In this document: positions 14,653 through 23,456 of the stretch, in pieces
How the letters are laid out: each line of letters starts with the position of its first letter
Numbering within the stretch: position 1 is the stretch's first letter
DNA from: an uncultured Alistipes sp.
Lineage (GTDB): Bacteria > Bacteroidota > Bacteroidia > Bacteroidales > UBA932
Direction of reading: 5' to 3'
Assembly (NCBI GenBank): GCA_900544195.1
Contig: UQUJ01000036.1
Location: forward strand, 1 to 32,485
DNA length: 32,485 nt
The notes under the pieces: generated by a model
Seen by the model: the letters and a program-made list of their open reading frames with translations, nothing else
Databases searched by the model: none
Told to the model about the DNA's origin: nothing
Program-made: the position numbers and the translations under genes

Positions 14653-17391
14653 ATGTTGTCGTCTTTTTTATCCGCACTTATTGTTGTCATCGGGCAGTTC
14701 TCGGTTTCGGGGACAGTGACTGACGCGAATGACAGGTCTCCATTGTCCGAGGCCGTCGTGTCTGTGGAGAAGGACGGTCGGACAGTCAAGTGGGGCGTGT
14801 CTGACAATTACGGCAGATATAGCATAAAAGGTTTGTCCGAAGGAAACTATACGGTGAGGTTCTCTTATGTAGGATACAAGGCGGCCTCACGTGAGATTTC
14901 ACTGTCCCGGGATTTGGAGCTCTCCCAGAGCCTTGTCCCCGAGACGGAAACATTGAAAGAGGTGACGGTGACTGCCGTGGAGAACAAGGGTGTCACTTCG
15001 TCTACGAGAATAGGCCGGGACGCGATCGCCCACATCCAGCCATCGAGTTTCGCCGACCTGTTGGAACTGCTCCCGGGTGGAATGGCCAAGGATCCCGTGC
15101 TGGGTAGCCCGCAACTCATCAACCTTCGGTCTGCCAACGCGTTGTCCAATGCCAATTACGCCACTTCGGCTTTGGGTACCCGTTTCGTGATTGACGGTCG
15201 CCCGATAAACAATGACGCCAACATGCAGTCCACTCCCGCATACAGCAATTATGGCGGCGGCTATGTCAACTTCGGAACGGATATGCGGGAGATCAGCACC
15301 GAGGACATCGAAAACGTGGACATTGTCCGAGGCATCGCATCGGTGAAATACGGAGACCTTACAAGCGGCCTTGTGAATATCACAAGAAAACGCGGCGGCA
15401 AAGACCTGCACGCCAGATTCAAGTCAGACATGAAGAGTAAGCTCTTCTATCTCGGCAAGGGATTCGAGTGGGGAGACAGATCTGATCGCCTTACCCTCAA
15501 TTCCAGTGTGAATTTCCTGGATTCCCGTTCGGATCCTCGTCAGACTCGTCAGAATTGGAAGAGGCTGACGGCCAGTGTGCGGGTGGGAAGGGATCTGATC
15601 GACGACAGATTCAGAAAATCATTCTCGGCAAGCCTTGACTATACAGGCTCCTTTGACAATCAGAAGTCGGATGTCGATCTGGATGTCGCGGAAGGCGGAA
15701 CGCCGGTCGAAACCTATAGATCCACCTACAACAAGTTCTCCATCGGCGGTCGCTTCAGTGTCAAGTCCCAAGACGAGGACAGCTTTTTCCGCCTGTGGGA
15801 AGGCGACGCATCGATCAGTTGTGAGAAGGATGAGATCAGCCGGTGGAGGCGTGTCTCCTTGGGCAAGTCAACCCCGGTCTCCACATCCCTTGATCCTGGC
15901 GTGCATGACGCCCTGATGGTACCAGCCAAGTATGATGCCACGTTACGGGTGGACGGTCTGCCGTTCTATGCATTCGCAAGCACCTCCGCGATTTTCGCCA
16001 AAGGAATATCCCGTCTTCAGGTCGGGGCGGAATGGAACATGGACAAAAACTACGGACGCGGGACGATTTTCGACACATCAAGGCCCTTCTCCACCAGCAT
16101 GAGCGTCCGGCCCCGTCCGTACAGTTCGATTCCCGCTACGCATAGGTTCTCCGCTTTCGCCGAGGAAAGCCTGAGAAAGGGAATCGGATCTTTCTCTTTG
16201 GATTGGGTTCTGGGGCTTCGCGCTGAGATGATGACCGGTGCGGGGAAGAAGTTCTTGGTGGACATGAAGCCTTGTCTGGATCCCCGTACAAATGTGAGGC
16301 TGACTTTCCCGACGGTTTCTCCCGGCGGCAATAAACTGGAAACCAGCGTTTACGGCGGCATAGGACGGCACACCAAATTCCCTACCATGGACATGCTGTT
16401 CCCGGATCCTATCTATGGGGACATCACCCAGCTCAACTATTGGCCCGTGGAGGAGAACCTCCGAAGAGTGAATGTACTTGTGTACAAAGTGGATCCGACC
16501 AATCTGGATCTACAGGCGGCGAGTAATGTGAAATGGGAGATCGGGGTCAATGCCGACTGGAACGGTTATTCGTTTTCCATGGACTTTTTCCGTGAGGACA
16601 TGACTTCCGGCTTCCGCTATTCCTATGAGTACCTGTCAGTCGAGTTTAAGAGATACGATGCCTCTGCGATAGACAAGTCCTCCTTGGCCGGGCCGCCGGA
16701 TCTGTCCGGTCTGCCTTACCGGAACGACACGGTCCTGACAGCTTACAGTTTCACGACTAACGGAAGCCGGACATTGAAGAAAGGCATCGAATTCTCGTTC
16801 GGCTCCAGAAGGATAAAGGCATTGAACACGAAAATCTCCGCCAACGGGGCATGGTTCAGGACTGAATATATGAACAGCCAACCTGAATATTACCGGCCGA
16901 GCGTGATGATAGACGGCAAGTCTTACCCGTACATAGGCATCTACGACAAGAATGACGGGAGTTTTTACGATTCCCTGATCACGAACCTGATGATGGACAC
17001 GCAGATTCCTGGTCTGGGCCTGATTTTCTCGACATCTTTCCAATGCATGTGGTTCTCCGGGTACAGGTCAATGCCCGACAGCAAATATCCCGACTCCTAC
17101 ATGGACAAGGCCGGGAATATTCATCCTTTCGATGCCGACCTTGCCGCCGGCGACGCTGTGCTTAGGCATCTGATAAAGAATTACACGCCGTCCCTTTTTC
17201 AGTACCAGCGAACCCCGTTCGCAATGAACGTGAACCTCAAGGTGATGAAGAAACTCTACCGGGACAAGGTGTCTTGCTCCCTCTATGTCAACAAGATATT
17301 CGATGTGACTCCGGACTATCACAGGAATGGCGCTCTGGTCCGGAGAAGTGTGACTCCGTATTTCGGGATGGAACTTGATTTCAGAATATGA
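14653..17391 (+). CDS. TonB-dependent outer membrane receptor with carboxypeptidase-like regulatory domain
   Basis: An outer membrane gated channel for an unidentified large or scarce substrate, energised by TonB. The product is 912 residues from ATG 14653. Residues 1-15 or so form a signal peptide (LSSFLSALIVVIGQ). About 17-100 are a CarboxypepD_reg-like beta-sandwich (SVSGTVTDANDRSPLSEAVV, GRYSIKGLSEGNYTVRFSYVGYK). About 105-250 are the plug with RFVIDGRPI, ISTEDIENVDIVRGIASVKYGDLTSG and LVNITRKRG. The rest is the 22-strand barrel ending in GMELDFRI. It is not a classic SusC: no SusD follows. The start is chosen by signal peptide and promoter position. The stop overlaps the next ATG (ATGA). 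Downstream partners point to a defined four-protein system. Confidence 0.9.
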   Translation: MLSSFLSALIVVIGQFSVSGTVTDANDRSPLSEAVVSVEKDGRTVKWGVSDNYGRYSIKGLSEGNYTVRFSYVGYKAASREISLSRDLELSQSLVPETETLKEVTVTAVENKGVTSSTRIGRDAIAHIQPSSFADLLELLPGGMAKDPVLGSPQLINLRSANALSNANYATSALGTRFVIDGRPINNDANMQSTPAYSNYGGGYVNFGTDMREISTEDIENVDIVRGIASVKYGDLTSGLVNITRKRGGKDLHARFKSDMKSKLFYLGKGFEWGDRSDRLTLNSSVNFLDSRSDPRQTRQNWKRLTASVRVGRDLIDDRFRKSFSASLDYTGSFDNQKSDVDLDVAEGGTPVETYRSTYNKFSIGGRFSVKSQDEDSFFRLWEGDASISCEKDEISRWRRVSLGKSTPVSTSLDPGVHDALMVPAKYDATLRVDGLPFYAFASTSAIFAKGISRLQVGAEWNMDKNYGRGTIFDTSRPFSTSMSVRPRPYSSIPATHRFSAFAEESLRKGIGSFSLDWVLGLRAEMMTGAGKKFLVDMKPCLDPRTNVRLTFPTVSPGGNKLETSVYGGIGRHTKFPTMDMLFPDPIYGDITQLNYWPVEENLRRVNVLVYKVDPTNLDLQAASNVKWEIGVNADWNGYSFSMDFFREDMTSGFRYSYEYLSVEFKRYDASAIDKSSLAGPPDLSGLPYRNDTVLTAYSFTTNGSRTLKKGIEFSFGSRRIKALNTKISANGAWFRTEYMNSQPEYYRPSVMIDGKSYPYIGIYDKNDGSFYDSLITNLMMDTQIPGLGLIFSTSFQCMWFSGYRSMPDSKYPDSYMDKAGNIHPFDADLAAGDAVLRHLIKNYTPSLFQYQRTPFAMNVNLKVMKKLYRDKVSCSLYVNKIFDVTPDYHRNGALVRRSVTPYFGMELDFRI

Positions 17392-17777
17392 GACTCAAAG
17401 GTTTGATAATGGTGTCGCTGTTGCTCCCGCTCGTCTTCTCGTGCGGGCGAAGCGTTGACGGGATTTATTCCAACGTGACTCTGAACGCCGCGTGCGAAGG
17501 CTTGGAGCTGGTGTCCATCCGTGTGGACAATTCGCTGAAAGGCAACTTTTTCCGTAACCTCAACACCGGAGAGGAATATTCCTACCCACTGTTCGTGAAC
17601 GGCAGTTGCGCTTTGAAGGTTCTGAAAGGCGTGTACATTTTCGCGTTTGACGGCACCGCCACATTGCCCGACGGCTCCACATGTCGTGTCAGATGCTACG
17701 AACACCGTTCGCCGAATGATTCCGTGAACATTCTGGATGATGATGTGGAACTCACTTTTGAATTGCTGAAGCTATGA
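17388..17777 (+). CDS. Small lipoprotein of the TonB receptor operon, function unknown
   Basis: A 129-residue lipoprotein. The signal peptide ends in a VFSC lipobox (Cys19). The mature part is about 110 residues, predicted mostly beta (ELVSIRVDNSLKGNFF, ALKVLKGVYIFAFDGTATLPDG), which resembles a small immunoglobulin-like or transthyretin-like sandwich. I do not recognise a named family. It overlaps both neighbours by 4 nt (ATGA at each end), so its amount is tightly tied to the receptor and the following barrel protein. A role as a surface or periplasmic partner of the receptor is inference. Confidence 0.75.
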   Translation: MRLKGLIMVSLLLPLVFSCGRSVDGIYSNVTLNAACEGLELVSIRVDNSLKGNFFRNLNTGEEYSYPLFVNGSCALKVLKGVYIFAFDGTATLPDGSTCRVRCYEHRSPNDSVNILDDDVELTFELLKL

Positions 17778-19282
17778 GAGGGAGTCTTGCCGTAATATTG
17801 TGCGCCCTTGTCTGCGCGCCTTTGTCCTTAAGCGGGCAGGGCGTCAACCTCAGGACCAGGCAGTGGAACGATCCTTATGTGGCCATAGGGAACAAGGCCG
17901 TGTCCGATTACACGCCGGCAGCCGCCCTGCTGTCGCCGTACTATTCATATTCATCCGCCGCGGCCTCATTTGATCTGAGGGAGGAACGAAACGGCGCTTA
18001 TGTTCCCGAAGAGGGTGATGCCTTGAGGCAGGGGAGGTTTGACGCCTGGTCGTTGTTGAGGCTCAAAGGTAATTCGGCGGTCAGCGGCAGGGTCGGCTAT
18101 AGGCGGGCTGTCAAACGTGATGTCATCCTTAACGAGACCGCCGACTACCGGCTATTGCGTCCGTATGTCCTCATTGACACTGTCGGAGGAGATCTTCAGC
18201 ATGAGCAATATAGCTTCCGAGGCGCTTGGATGCGGCGTTCGGACAGGCTGGTGTGTTCCGTGTACGGAAGTTACAAGGCCGTACATGAGTACCGAAGCTT
18301 TGACCCGAGGCCAAGGAATGTCTCCTCTGACATCAAGGCGGACTTTTCCTTAGGCTATCTTTTCCCTCATGGAAGCGTCATCGGTTATGCCGGCTACAGG
18401 AAATACCATCAGCGTCAGGATGTCTCTTTCATGAACAATACCGGAGCCAACACCACGCTCTTCCATTACACCGGTCTCGGCAATGACTATTTCCGCTTCA
18501 GAAGCACCGGGGTGTTTGCCGCGACGCGTTATGCGGGACAGGGGTTGGAGGCAGGTGTCGTGGGAACCGGTGTGTCCGGAAGACTTCACTACGGCCTGTC
18601 CTATGACTTGCTGGAAGTTTCCCGTCATCTTTCAAACCAGAACGAGGCTCCTTTGAGTACCCTCGGAACCGAGACACTGAACTCTTTCGCGTCGTACCGC
18701 GTCTCACCCTCTTTCGCTATGGAGGCCGCCATTGAATATGAAAGACGTAGTGGCGATGAGAATGTCATAGACTGTGCCGCGTCCGGAATCTACAACAGCA
18801 TATTGTCTTTGAGAATGTACACCCAAGACATGGTAAACGCTTCGCTTTCAGGTGTTGTCCGTGTCGAAAAGCGTTACGGAACCTGGCATCTGATGCCTTC
18901 GATGCGTTGGATGCTGTCTTCAGAGGAGTACCTTTATCCGTCATCCTGGATGGAATTCTCCACCTTGTCCGGTCGTCTTGACGGAGGATTTTCCACTATC
19001 AAAGGACTGTGGCTGTGTGATTTGAGGGCTGGCGTTGAATATTCTGGCTGCCTTTACGGCAGTCGCTCTCTCCAATCCGGCGAGGAACTGTTCCGTGTCT
19101 CCTGCATTGACCGGTTTGAGAGACGGACAGCTGGTTCCCTTCAATGTAACGCGCAGGCTCTTGTGCAGCGGGAGATCCGTGGACTGCTGGCTGTCTTTTC
19201 ACGTTTGTCCCTCGGAGGAATGTTCTACGGGCAAGGTTCGAGAATGCTGACCTTGACTGTCTCGATAGGAATTTCTTATTAA
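17774..19282 (+). CDS. Outer membrane beta-barrel protein (DUF6850-like)
   Basis: A 502-residue exported protein. The signal peptide is residues 1-21 (MRGSLAVILCALVCAPLSLS). The mature part is an alternation of aromatic-flanked beta strands (LGYLFPHGSVIGYAGYRKY, AAIEYERRSGD, LTVSIGISY at the end), typical of an outer membrane barrel with a terminal aromatic residue (Tyr). The pattern and gene context fit the DUF6850 family that accompanies DUF4876 lipoproteins and TonB receptors in Bacteroidales; the family name is from memory. Function unknown. It starts within the stop of the preceding lipoprotein gene and is followed after 13 nt by the DUF4876-like gene. Confidence 0.72.
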   Translation: MRGSLAVILCALVCAPLSLSGQGVNLRTRQWNDPYVAIGNKAVSDYTPAAALLSPYYSYSSAAASFDLREERNGAYVPEEGDALRQGRFDAWSLLRLKGNSAVSGRVGYRRAVKRDVILNETADYRLLRPYVLIDTVGGDLQHEQYSFRGAWMRRSDRLVCSVYGSYKAVHEYRSFDPRPRNVSSDIKADFSLGYLFPHGSVIGYAGYRKYHQRQDVSFMNNTGANTTLFHYTGLGNDYFRFRSTGVFAATRYAGQGLEAGVVGTGVSGRLHYGLSYDLLEVSRHLSNQNEAPLSTLGTETLNSFASYRVSPSFAMEAAIEYERRSGDENVIDCAASGIYNSILSLRMYTQDMVNASLSGVVRVEKRYGTWHLMPSMRWMLSSEEYLYPSSWMEFSTLSGRLDGGFSTIKGLWLCDLRAGVEYSGCLYGSRSLQSGEELFRVSCIDRFERRTAGSLQCNAQALVQREIRGLLAVFSRLSLGGMFYGQGSRMLTLTVSIGISY

Positions 19283-19295
19283 TAATTAAAACATT

Positions 19296-20741
19296 ATGAA
19301 AAAGTATCTTGTTATTTTACTCGCTGCCATGATGATCGTGGCTTGTAAGAAGGAAAAGACCGCACCGACTCTTTCCTTGTCTCCGACTGATCTTGAGTTC
19401 TCTTCCAAGGGAGGGAGCAAGACTGTGAAAGTTCAGACCAACACGGACTGGACACTCACCCCTGACGGTGCGGACTGGTACACTGTCTCTCCTACACAGG
19501 GAAGTGGAGTCACGGATGTCACCGTGACACTGAACGAGTACACGGATGCCAGCCCCAGAACCGCCCGGATCAAATTCAAGGCAGAGGGACTTGTTGAAAC
19601 TCTTGCCATTGTGCAAACCCGTCCGGAGACTCCGAAGGATCCTGCCGAATTGAGCTATTCGGTCAGGGCTTATGCTCAGGACTACACTGTCCCGGCTCCT
19701 AAAGGCTTTACCTACAAGACGGTGTTGGAAGGAGAGGGATTGAGCCTTGTCTCCTCAGACCAGGAGAGCATTGTGCTTCATTTTGATGCCAACACCACAG
19801 GACAGTCACGGAATTTCACCGTTACGGTGCTTACCACTGACGATGTAAGGCTTGAGAACATCTCATTCAAGCAGAGCTGCAGGAATGTCGAGCCTGGTGA
19901 ATTTCTGATCGACGAGGTGTTCTTCTCCGGTTTCCTCATTCCCGGGTCAAACAATTCTGATTCCCGGGACGGCGACCAGTACATCAAAATCACCAACACC
20001 ACCGGGGAGACGTTGTATGCCGACGGTGTCATGGTCGCCATCTCCGAGACAAACTCTCAGGTTGCGTCCACCGGCGCCTACTGGGCCTATCCAGCCCTTC
20101 CTGAAGGGATCGGCGTGAACACGATCTATGAAGTTCCAGGTAAGGGCACAGATGTCCCTGTCGGGGGCGGCAAGTCCATTGTCCTTGCGATCAGCGCCCA
20201 GAACTTCAAGGCGGAGAACGGTGTGGGCTGCGATTTGAGCAAGGCGGATTTCGAGTTCTATGACGCGGAGGGGAATGATAATTTCCCGGACACCGACAAT
20301 CCTGACGTTCCTAACCTTAATAGCTGGGTCAAGTCTTCGTGGAGTTTCACAGTTTTGCATAACAGAGGCTATGAGAGTTATGCCATTGCCTTGGCTCCTG
20401 TCGGTACGACCTCCGAGAGCTTTATGAAGGAGCGCGCCTGGATCGGCAAGCGTGTCATGGACTTTAACGGGTATCATTTCGAGCGGGACATAGAAAAAGC
20501 GTATGTCATTCCTAACGATTGGGTTCTTGACGCCGTGAACTGCGCCGTCATCGAAAACCTCGGCACGCTTGCGTTCAATGCCACAGTGGATGCCGGCTAC
20601 ACCAATGTCTCCACCATCGATAAGGATCCGGACCGTTTCGGGAAGTCTGTTCTGCGTAAACGTGGCGGTGATGGTAAGATTGTGGACACCAACAACTCCA
20701 CCAATGATTTTGAGGTCTGCACGGCTCCTACAATGAAGTAA
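19296..20741 (+). CDS. BACON / DUF4876-like lipoprotein
   Basis: A 481-residue surface-type lipoprotein. The lipobox is MIVAC (Cys17), followed by KKEK. Residues about 26-107 are a BACON domain (LSLSPTDLEFSSKGGSKTV, TDWTLTPDGADWYTVSPTQG, TLAIVQT), a fold thought to bind carbohydrate or mucin. About 110-195 are a second beta domain, and about 197-480 look like DUF4876 (EFLIDEVFFSGFLIPGSNNSDSRDGDQYIKITNTTGETLYADG, then WVLDAVNC, FGKSVLRK). Several Asp/Asn-rich loops could bind calcium. It is the last gene of the TonB operon and is closed by the terminator at 20816-20860. Function unknown; a substrate-binding surface partner of the receptor is the simplest inference. Confidence 0.8.
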   Translation: MKKYLVILLAAMMIVACKKEKTAPTLSLSPTDLEFSSKGGSKTVKVQTNTDWTLTPDGADWYTVSPTQGSGVTDVTVTLNEYTDASPRTARIKFKAEGLVETLAIVQTRPETPKDPAELSYSVRAYAQDYTVPAPKGFTYKTVLEGEGLSLVSSDQESIVLHFDANTTGQSRNFTVTVLTTDDVRLENISFKQSCRNVEPGEFLIDEVFFSGFLIPGSNNSDSRDGDQYIKITNTTGETLYADGVMVAISETNSQVASTGAYWAYPALPEGIGVNTIYEVPGKGTDVPVGGGKSIVLAISAQNFKAENGVGCDLSKADFEFYDAEGNDNFPDTDNPDVPNLNSWVKSSWSFTVLHNRGYESYAIALAPVGTTSESFMKERAWIGKRVMDFNGYHFERDIEKAYVIPNDWVLDAVNCAVIENLGTLAFNATVDAGYTNVSTIDKDPDRFGKSVLRKRGGDGKIVDTNNSTNDFEVCTAPTMK

Positions 20742-20815
20742 GTCGCTTGCCGCGTTAATCACTCGCTCACTTGTATCGGGCGTTGAGTGTAGTGGCTTGA
20801 TTGATAGCGCATTAG

Positions 20816-20860
20816 CTGTTTGTCTTTAGACTAATCGCTCTAAAGGCAAACAGTCTTTTT
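20816..20860 (+). terminator. Terminator of the TonB receptor operon
   Basis: A 14-bp stem (20816-20829 with 20840-20853, one G-U), a 10-nt loop and the tail TCTTTTT. It separates the TonB operon from the feo promoter. Confidence 0.9.
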
Positions 20861-20905
20861 ACTAATAATTAGCGATTTATCCTCCACCGATACCAACAGT
20901 TAGTG

Positions 20906-20937
20906 ATTGTGAAAATCTTGCAAAATGAATATTTTTG
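20906..20937 (+). promoter_or_regulatory. Promoter of the feoAB operon
   Basis: ATTG at 20906-20909 and TATTTTTG at 20930-20937 with a 20-nt gap match the Bacteroidota consensus. The expected start is about 20942, at or beside the ATG of the 33-codon leader frame. Confidence 0.65.
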
Positions 20938-20941
20938 TAAA

Positions 20942-21043
20942 ATGTTTTCCAAGGTAATCGCCTCAGGCGAGGGAAGAAGGTTCAATATGAACGTGGTATG
21001 GTTTTATTCTAAGGTAATCGCTTCTGGCGAGGGAAGGAGGTAA
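20942..21043 (+). CDS. Small leader ORF with a duplicated peptide, upstream of feoAB
   Basis: An open frame of 33 codons from ATG 20942, or 18 codons from ATG 20987 (MNVVWFYSKVIASGEGRR). Its TAA shares one base with the feoA ATG (21043). It encodes SKVIASGEGRR twice, 20 residues apart. The four base differences between the two copies (TCC/TCT, GCC/GCT, TCA/TCT, AGA/AGG) are all third-position and silent, which suggests coding constraint. ATG 20987 lies 6 nt after a purine-rich GAGGGAAGAAGG that can serve as Shine-Dalgarno, whereas ATG 20942 may sit at the transcript's 5' end. Translation would couple directly to feoA. A leader peptide controlling iron uptake, or a small membrane-associated partner of FeoB, are both inferences. 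I know no family for it. Confidence 0.5.
   Translation: MFSKVIASGEGRRFNMNVVWFYSKVIASGEGRR
20951..21040 (+). repeat. Two 30-nt direct repeats in the feoAB leader
   Basis: Copies at 20951-20980 and 21011-21040 have starts exactly 60 nt apart and are identical except for three bases. Each contains a small hairpin, CGCC-TCA-GGCG in the first and CGCT-TCT-GGCG in the second; the C-to-T change keeps pairing as U-G. Each ends in a Shine-Dalgarno-like purine run. The second run lies directly against the feoA start. Confidence 0.85.
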
Positions 21044-23454
21044 TGAAACTATCTGAATTAAAGACTGGAGAGGTCGGTGTCATCGCCAAGGTGAACGGCC
21101 ACGGGGGGTTCCGGAAGAGGCTCATCGAGATGGGCTTCATCTCCGGAAAGCGTGTTGCGGTCGTGCTGAACGCTCCGCTTAAAGATCCTATTGAATATGA
21201 GATACTTGGTTACAAGGTTTCGCTGCGCCGCTCCGAAGCCGGACTGATCGACGTGATCAGCGAGGAGGAGGCCAAGGCCTCCGTTGACTCCAAGCAGGAC
21301 TTCACGTCCATCTGCGACGTGGACTGCGACGAGGTCGCCGCGCTGAATCTGGAGATGGCCCGTCTGGCAAAGGAGAGGCACCACGTCATCCGCGTCGCCC
21401 TCGTCGGCAACCCGAACTGCGGAAAGACATCCCTCTTCAACATCGCCTCCGGCAGCCACGAGCACGTCGGCAACTACAGCGGCGTGACAGTGGACGCGAA
21501 GGAAGGGCATTTTGAATATGGCGGCTACAGGTTCGTCTTCGTGGATCTGCCGGGAACATATTCATTGTCAGCCTACAGCCCTGAGGAACTCTACGTCCGC
21601 AAGAACCTGGTCGAGAACGTGCCTGATGTCGTGGTAAATGTCGTGGACGCTTCCAACATCGAGAGGAACCTCTACCTCACTACCCAAGTTATCGACATGA
21701 ACCTTCGTGTGGTGATGGCTCTGAACATGTACGATGAGTTGAAGGCGAGGGGAGACAGCCTTGACACCCAGCAACTTGGCTATCTTCTTGGTGTGCCTGT
21801 ATGTCCGACCGTGAGCCGTGACGGGACCGGCATCCCCGAGCTGCTGGACACCGTGATCAAGATCTACGAGCAGCACGACGAGAGGCTGGCCAGACACATC
21901 CACATCAACCACGGCCCTGAACTGGAGAAGAGCATCGACCGCATCAAGCTCCTGATCCAGAAGAACCAGGACATCCGGGACAGGTACTCCACCCGCTATC
22001 TGGCCATCAAGTATCTGGAGAACGACAAGCAGATCGACGGGGTGATCGCCACCCTGCCGAACGCCGGCGAGATTGCCCAGGTGCGCTCCGAGGAGACGGC
22101 CCGCATCGAGAACCTGATCCACACGAGTCCGGAGTCCGCCATCGTCGATGCGAAATATTCATTCATCCACGGAGCCCTCGCCGAGACTTACACCCAGCAT
22201 GTCGAAGCCAGGCCGCGGAAGACCGTCACCGACAGGATTGACGCGGTCGTCACGAACAAATGGGCCGCGTTCCCGATCTTCATACTCCTTCTTTACCTCA
22301 TTTTCCAGTCCACGTTCACGCTGGGCAGCTATCCGATGAACTGGATCGACTGGCTGGTGGGGCAGTTCGGGGATTTCGTCGCGAACTTTATGAAGGACGG
22401 CTGGTTCAAGGATCTTCTCGTGGACGGCGTGATCGCTGGAGTGGGAAGCGTCCTCGTGTTCCTGCCTAACATCTTGATACTCTATTTCTTCCTTTCGATA
22501 ATGGAGGACTCCGGGTACATGGCCCGCGCCGCCTTCATCGTGGACAAGCTGATGCACAGGATCGGCCTTCACGGCAAGTCCTTCATCCCGATGGTTATGG
22601 GCTTCGGCTGCAACGTGCCGGCGATCATGGCGACCAGAGCCATCGAGAGCCGCAAAAGCCGCCTCATCACGATCGCCATCATTCCATTCATGTCCTGCGC
22701 CGGCCGGCTGCCGATCTTCGTCCTTCTCGCCGGAGCCTTCTTCCCCCACAATTCCGCCCTCGCTCTTTTAGGAATATACTTCCTCGGGGTTCTGATGGCG
22801 ATCCTGTCTGCGGTTGTGCTCAGTCGTTTCATCAAGGAGGACGACCTTCCGTTCGTGATGGAGCTGCCGCCTTACAGGGTGCCGACCGGCAAGGCCATCT
22901 GGCGCCACACCTGGGAGAAAGGCAAGCAGTATCTTGAGAAGATGGCGACCACGATTCTCATCGGCTCAGTCGTGATCTGGTGCCTGGGTTACTTCCCGCG
23001 CTCGGACAAAGGCGCGGAATACCAGCAGGAACACTCGTACATCGGCCAGCTCGGCAAGGCTGTCTCACCGGCTCTTGATCCGCTCGGATTCAGCTGGAAG
23101 ATGGACATCGGCCTGTTGACTGGTGTCGTTGCGAAGGAGTTGGTTGTCAGTACTTTGGGCGTGATGTACGCTTCGGACGAGCCGGCTGTCTCCGAAGCTG
23201 TCGAGGCCGCCGACACGGATGCCCTTGCCGCCGACACCCAGCTTCAAGGCACATTGGCGCGCTCGGTCACCCTGCCTGCCGCCGTGGCCTACATGATATT
23301 CATTCTCCTGTATTTCCCTTGCATAGCGACCTTTGTCGCCATCAGGAACGAGACCGGCAAGTGGCGCTGGGCCGTGGCGGTCTGCGTCTACACCATGATC
23401 GTCGCCTGGTTGGCGGCGTTCGTCGGCTTCCGCATCACAACGCTATTGATTTGA
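21043..23454 (+). CDS. feoB: Ferrous iron transporter, FeoA-FeoB fusion
   Basis: Inner membrane Fe(II) uptake protein. The product is 803 residues in one chain. Residues 1-75 are the SH3-like FeoA domain (MKLSELKTGEVGVI, RLIEMGFISGKRV). About 116-280 are the FeoB GTPase, with G1 GNPNCGKTS at 122-130, G2 NYSGVTV at 144-150, G3 DLPG at 168-171 and G4 NMYD at 228-231. A helical insertion domain follows to about 355, and from about 390 the membrane part with two Gate repeats (GSVLVFLPNILILYFFLSIMEDSGYMARAAF, GFGCNVPAIMATRAIESRKSRL). Fused FeoAB is common in Bacteroidota. It is preceded by the repeat-bearing leader and is co-directional, 2 nt apart, with a hemerythrin-type gene, which fits an iron-acquisition and iron-repair operon. 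Confidence 0.97.
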   Translation: MKLSELKTGEVGVIAKVNGHGGFRKRLIEMGFISGKRVAVVLNAPLKDPIEYEILGYKVSLRRSEAGLIDVISEEEAKASVDSKQDFTSICDVDCDEVAALNLEMARLAKERHHVIRVALVGNPNCGKTSLFNIASGSHEHVGNYSGVTVDAKEGHFEYGGYRFVFVDLPGTYSLSAYSPEELYVRKNLVENVPDVVVNVVDASNIERNLYLTTQVIDMNLRVVMALNMYDELKARGDSLDTQQLGYLLGVPVCPTVSRDGTGIPELLDTVIKIYEQHDERLARHIHINHGPELEKSIDRIKLLIQKNQDIRDRYSTRYLAIKYLENDKQIDGVIATLPNAGEIAQVRSEETARIENLIHTSPESAIVDAKYSFIHGALAETYTQHVEARPRKTVTDRIDAVVTNKWAAFPIFILLLYLIFQSTFTLGSYPMNWIDWLVGQFGDFVANFMKDGWFKDLLVDGVIAGVGSVLVFLPNILILYFFLSIMEDSGYMARAAFIVDKLMHRIGLHGKSFIPMVMGFGCNVPAIMATRAIESRKSRLITIAIIPFMSCAGRLPIFVLLAGAFFPHNSALALLGIYFLGVLMAILSAVVLSRFIKEDDLPFVMELPPYRVPTGKAIWRHTWEKGKQYLEKMATTILIGSVVIWCLGYFPRSDKGAEYQQEHSYIGQLGKAVSPALDPLGFSWKMDIGLLTGVVAKELVVSTLGVMYASDEPAVSEAVEAADTDALAADTQLQGTLARSVTLPAAVAYMIFILLYFPCIATFVAIRNETGKWRWAVAVCVYTMIVAWLAAFVGFRITTLLI

Positions 23455-23456
23455 TT

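Noticed and set aside
20951..21040. Two 30-nt repeats separated by 30 nt look like a minimal CRISPR array
   Set aside because: Only two copies, with third-position differences, part of one open frame, inside a promoter-to-feoA leader, and no cas genes in the window.
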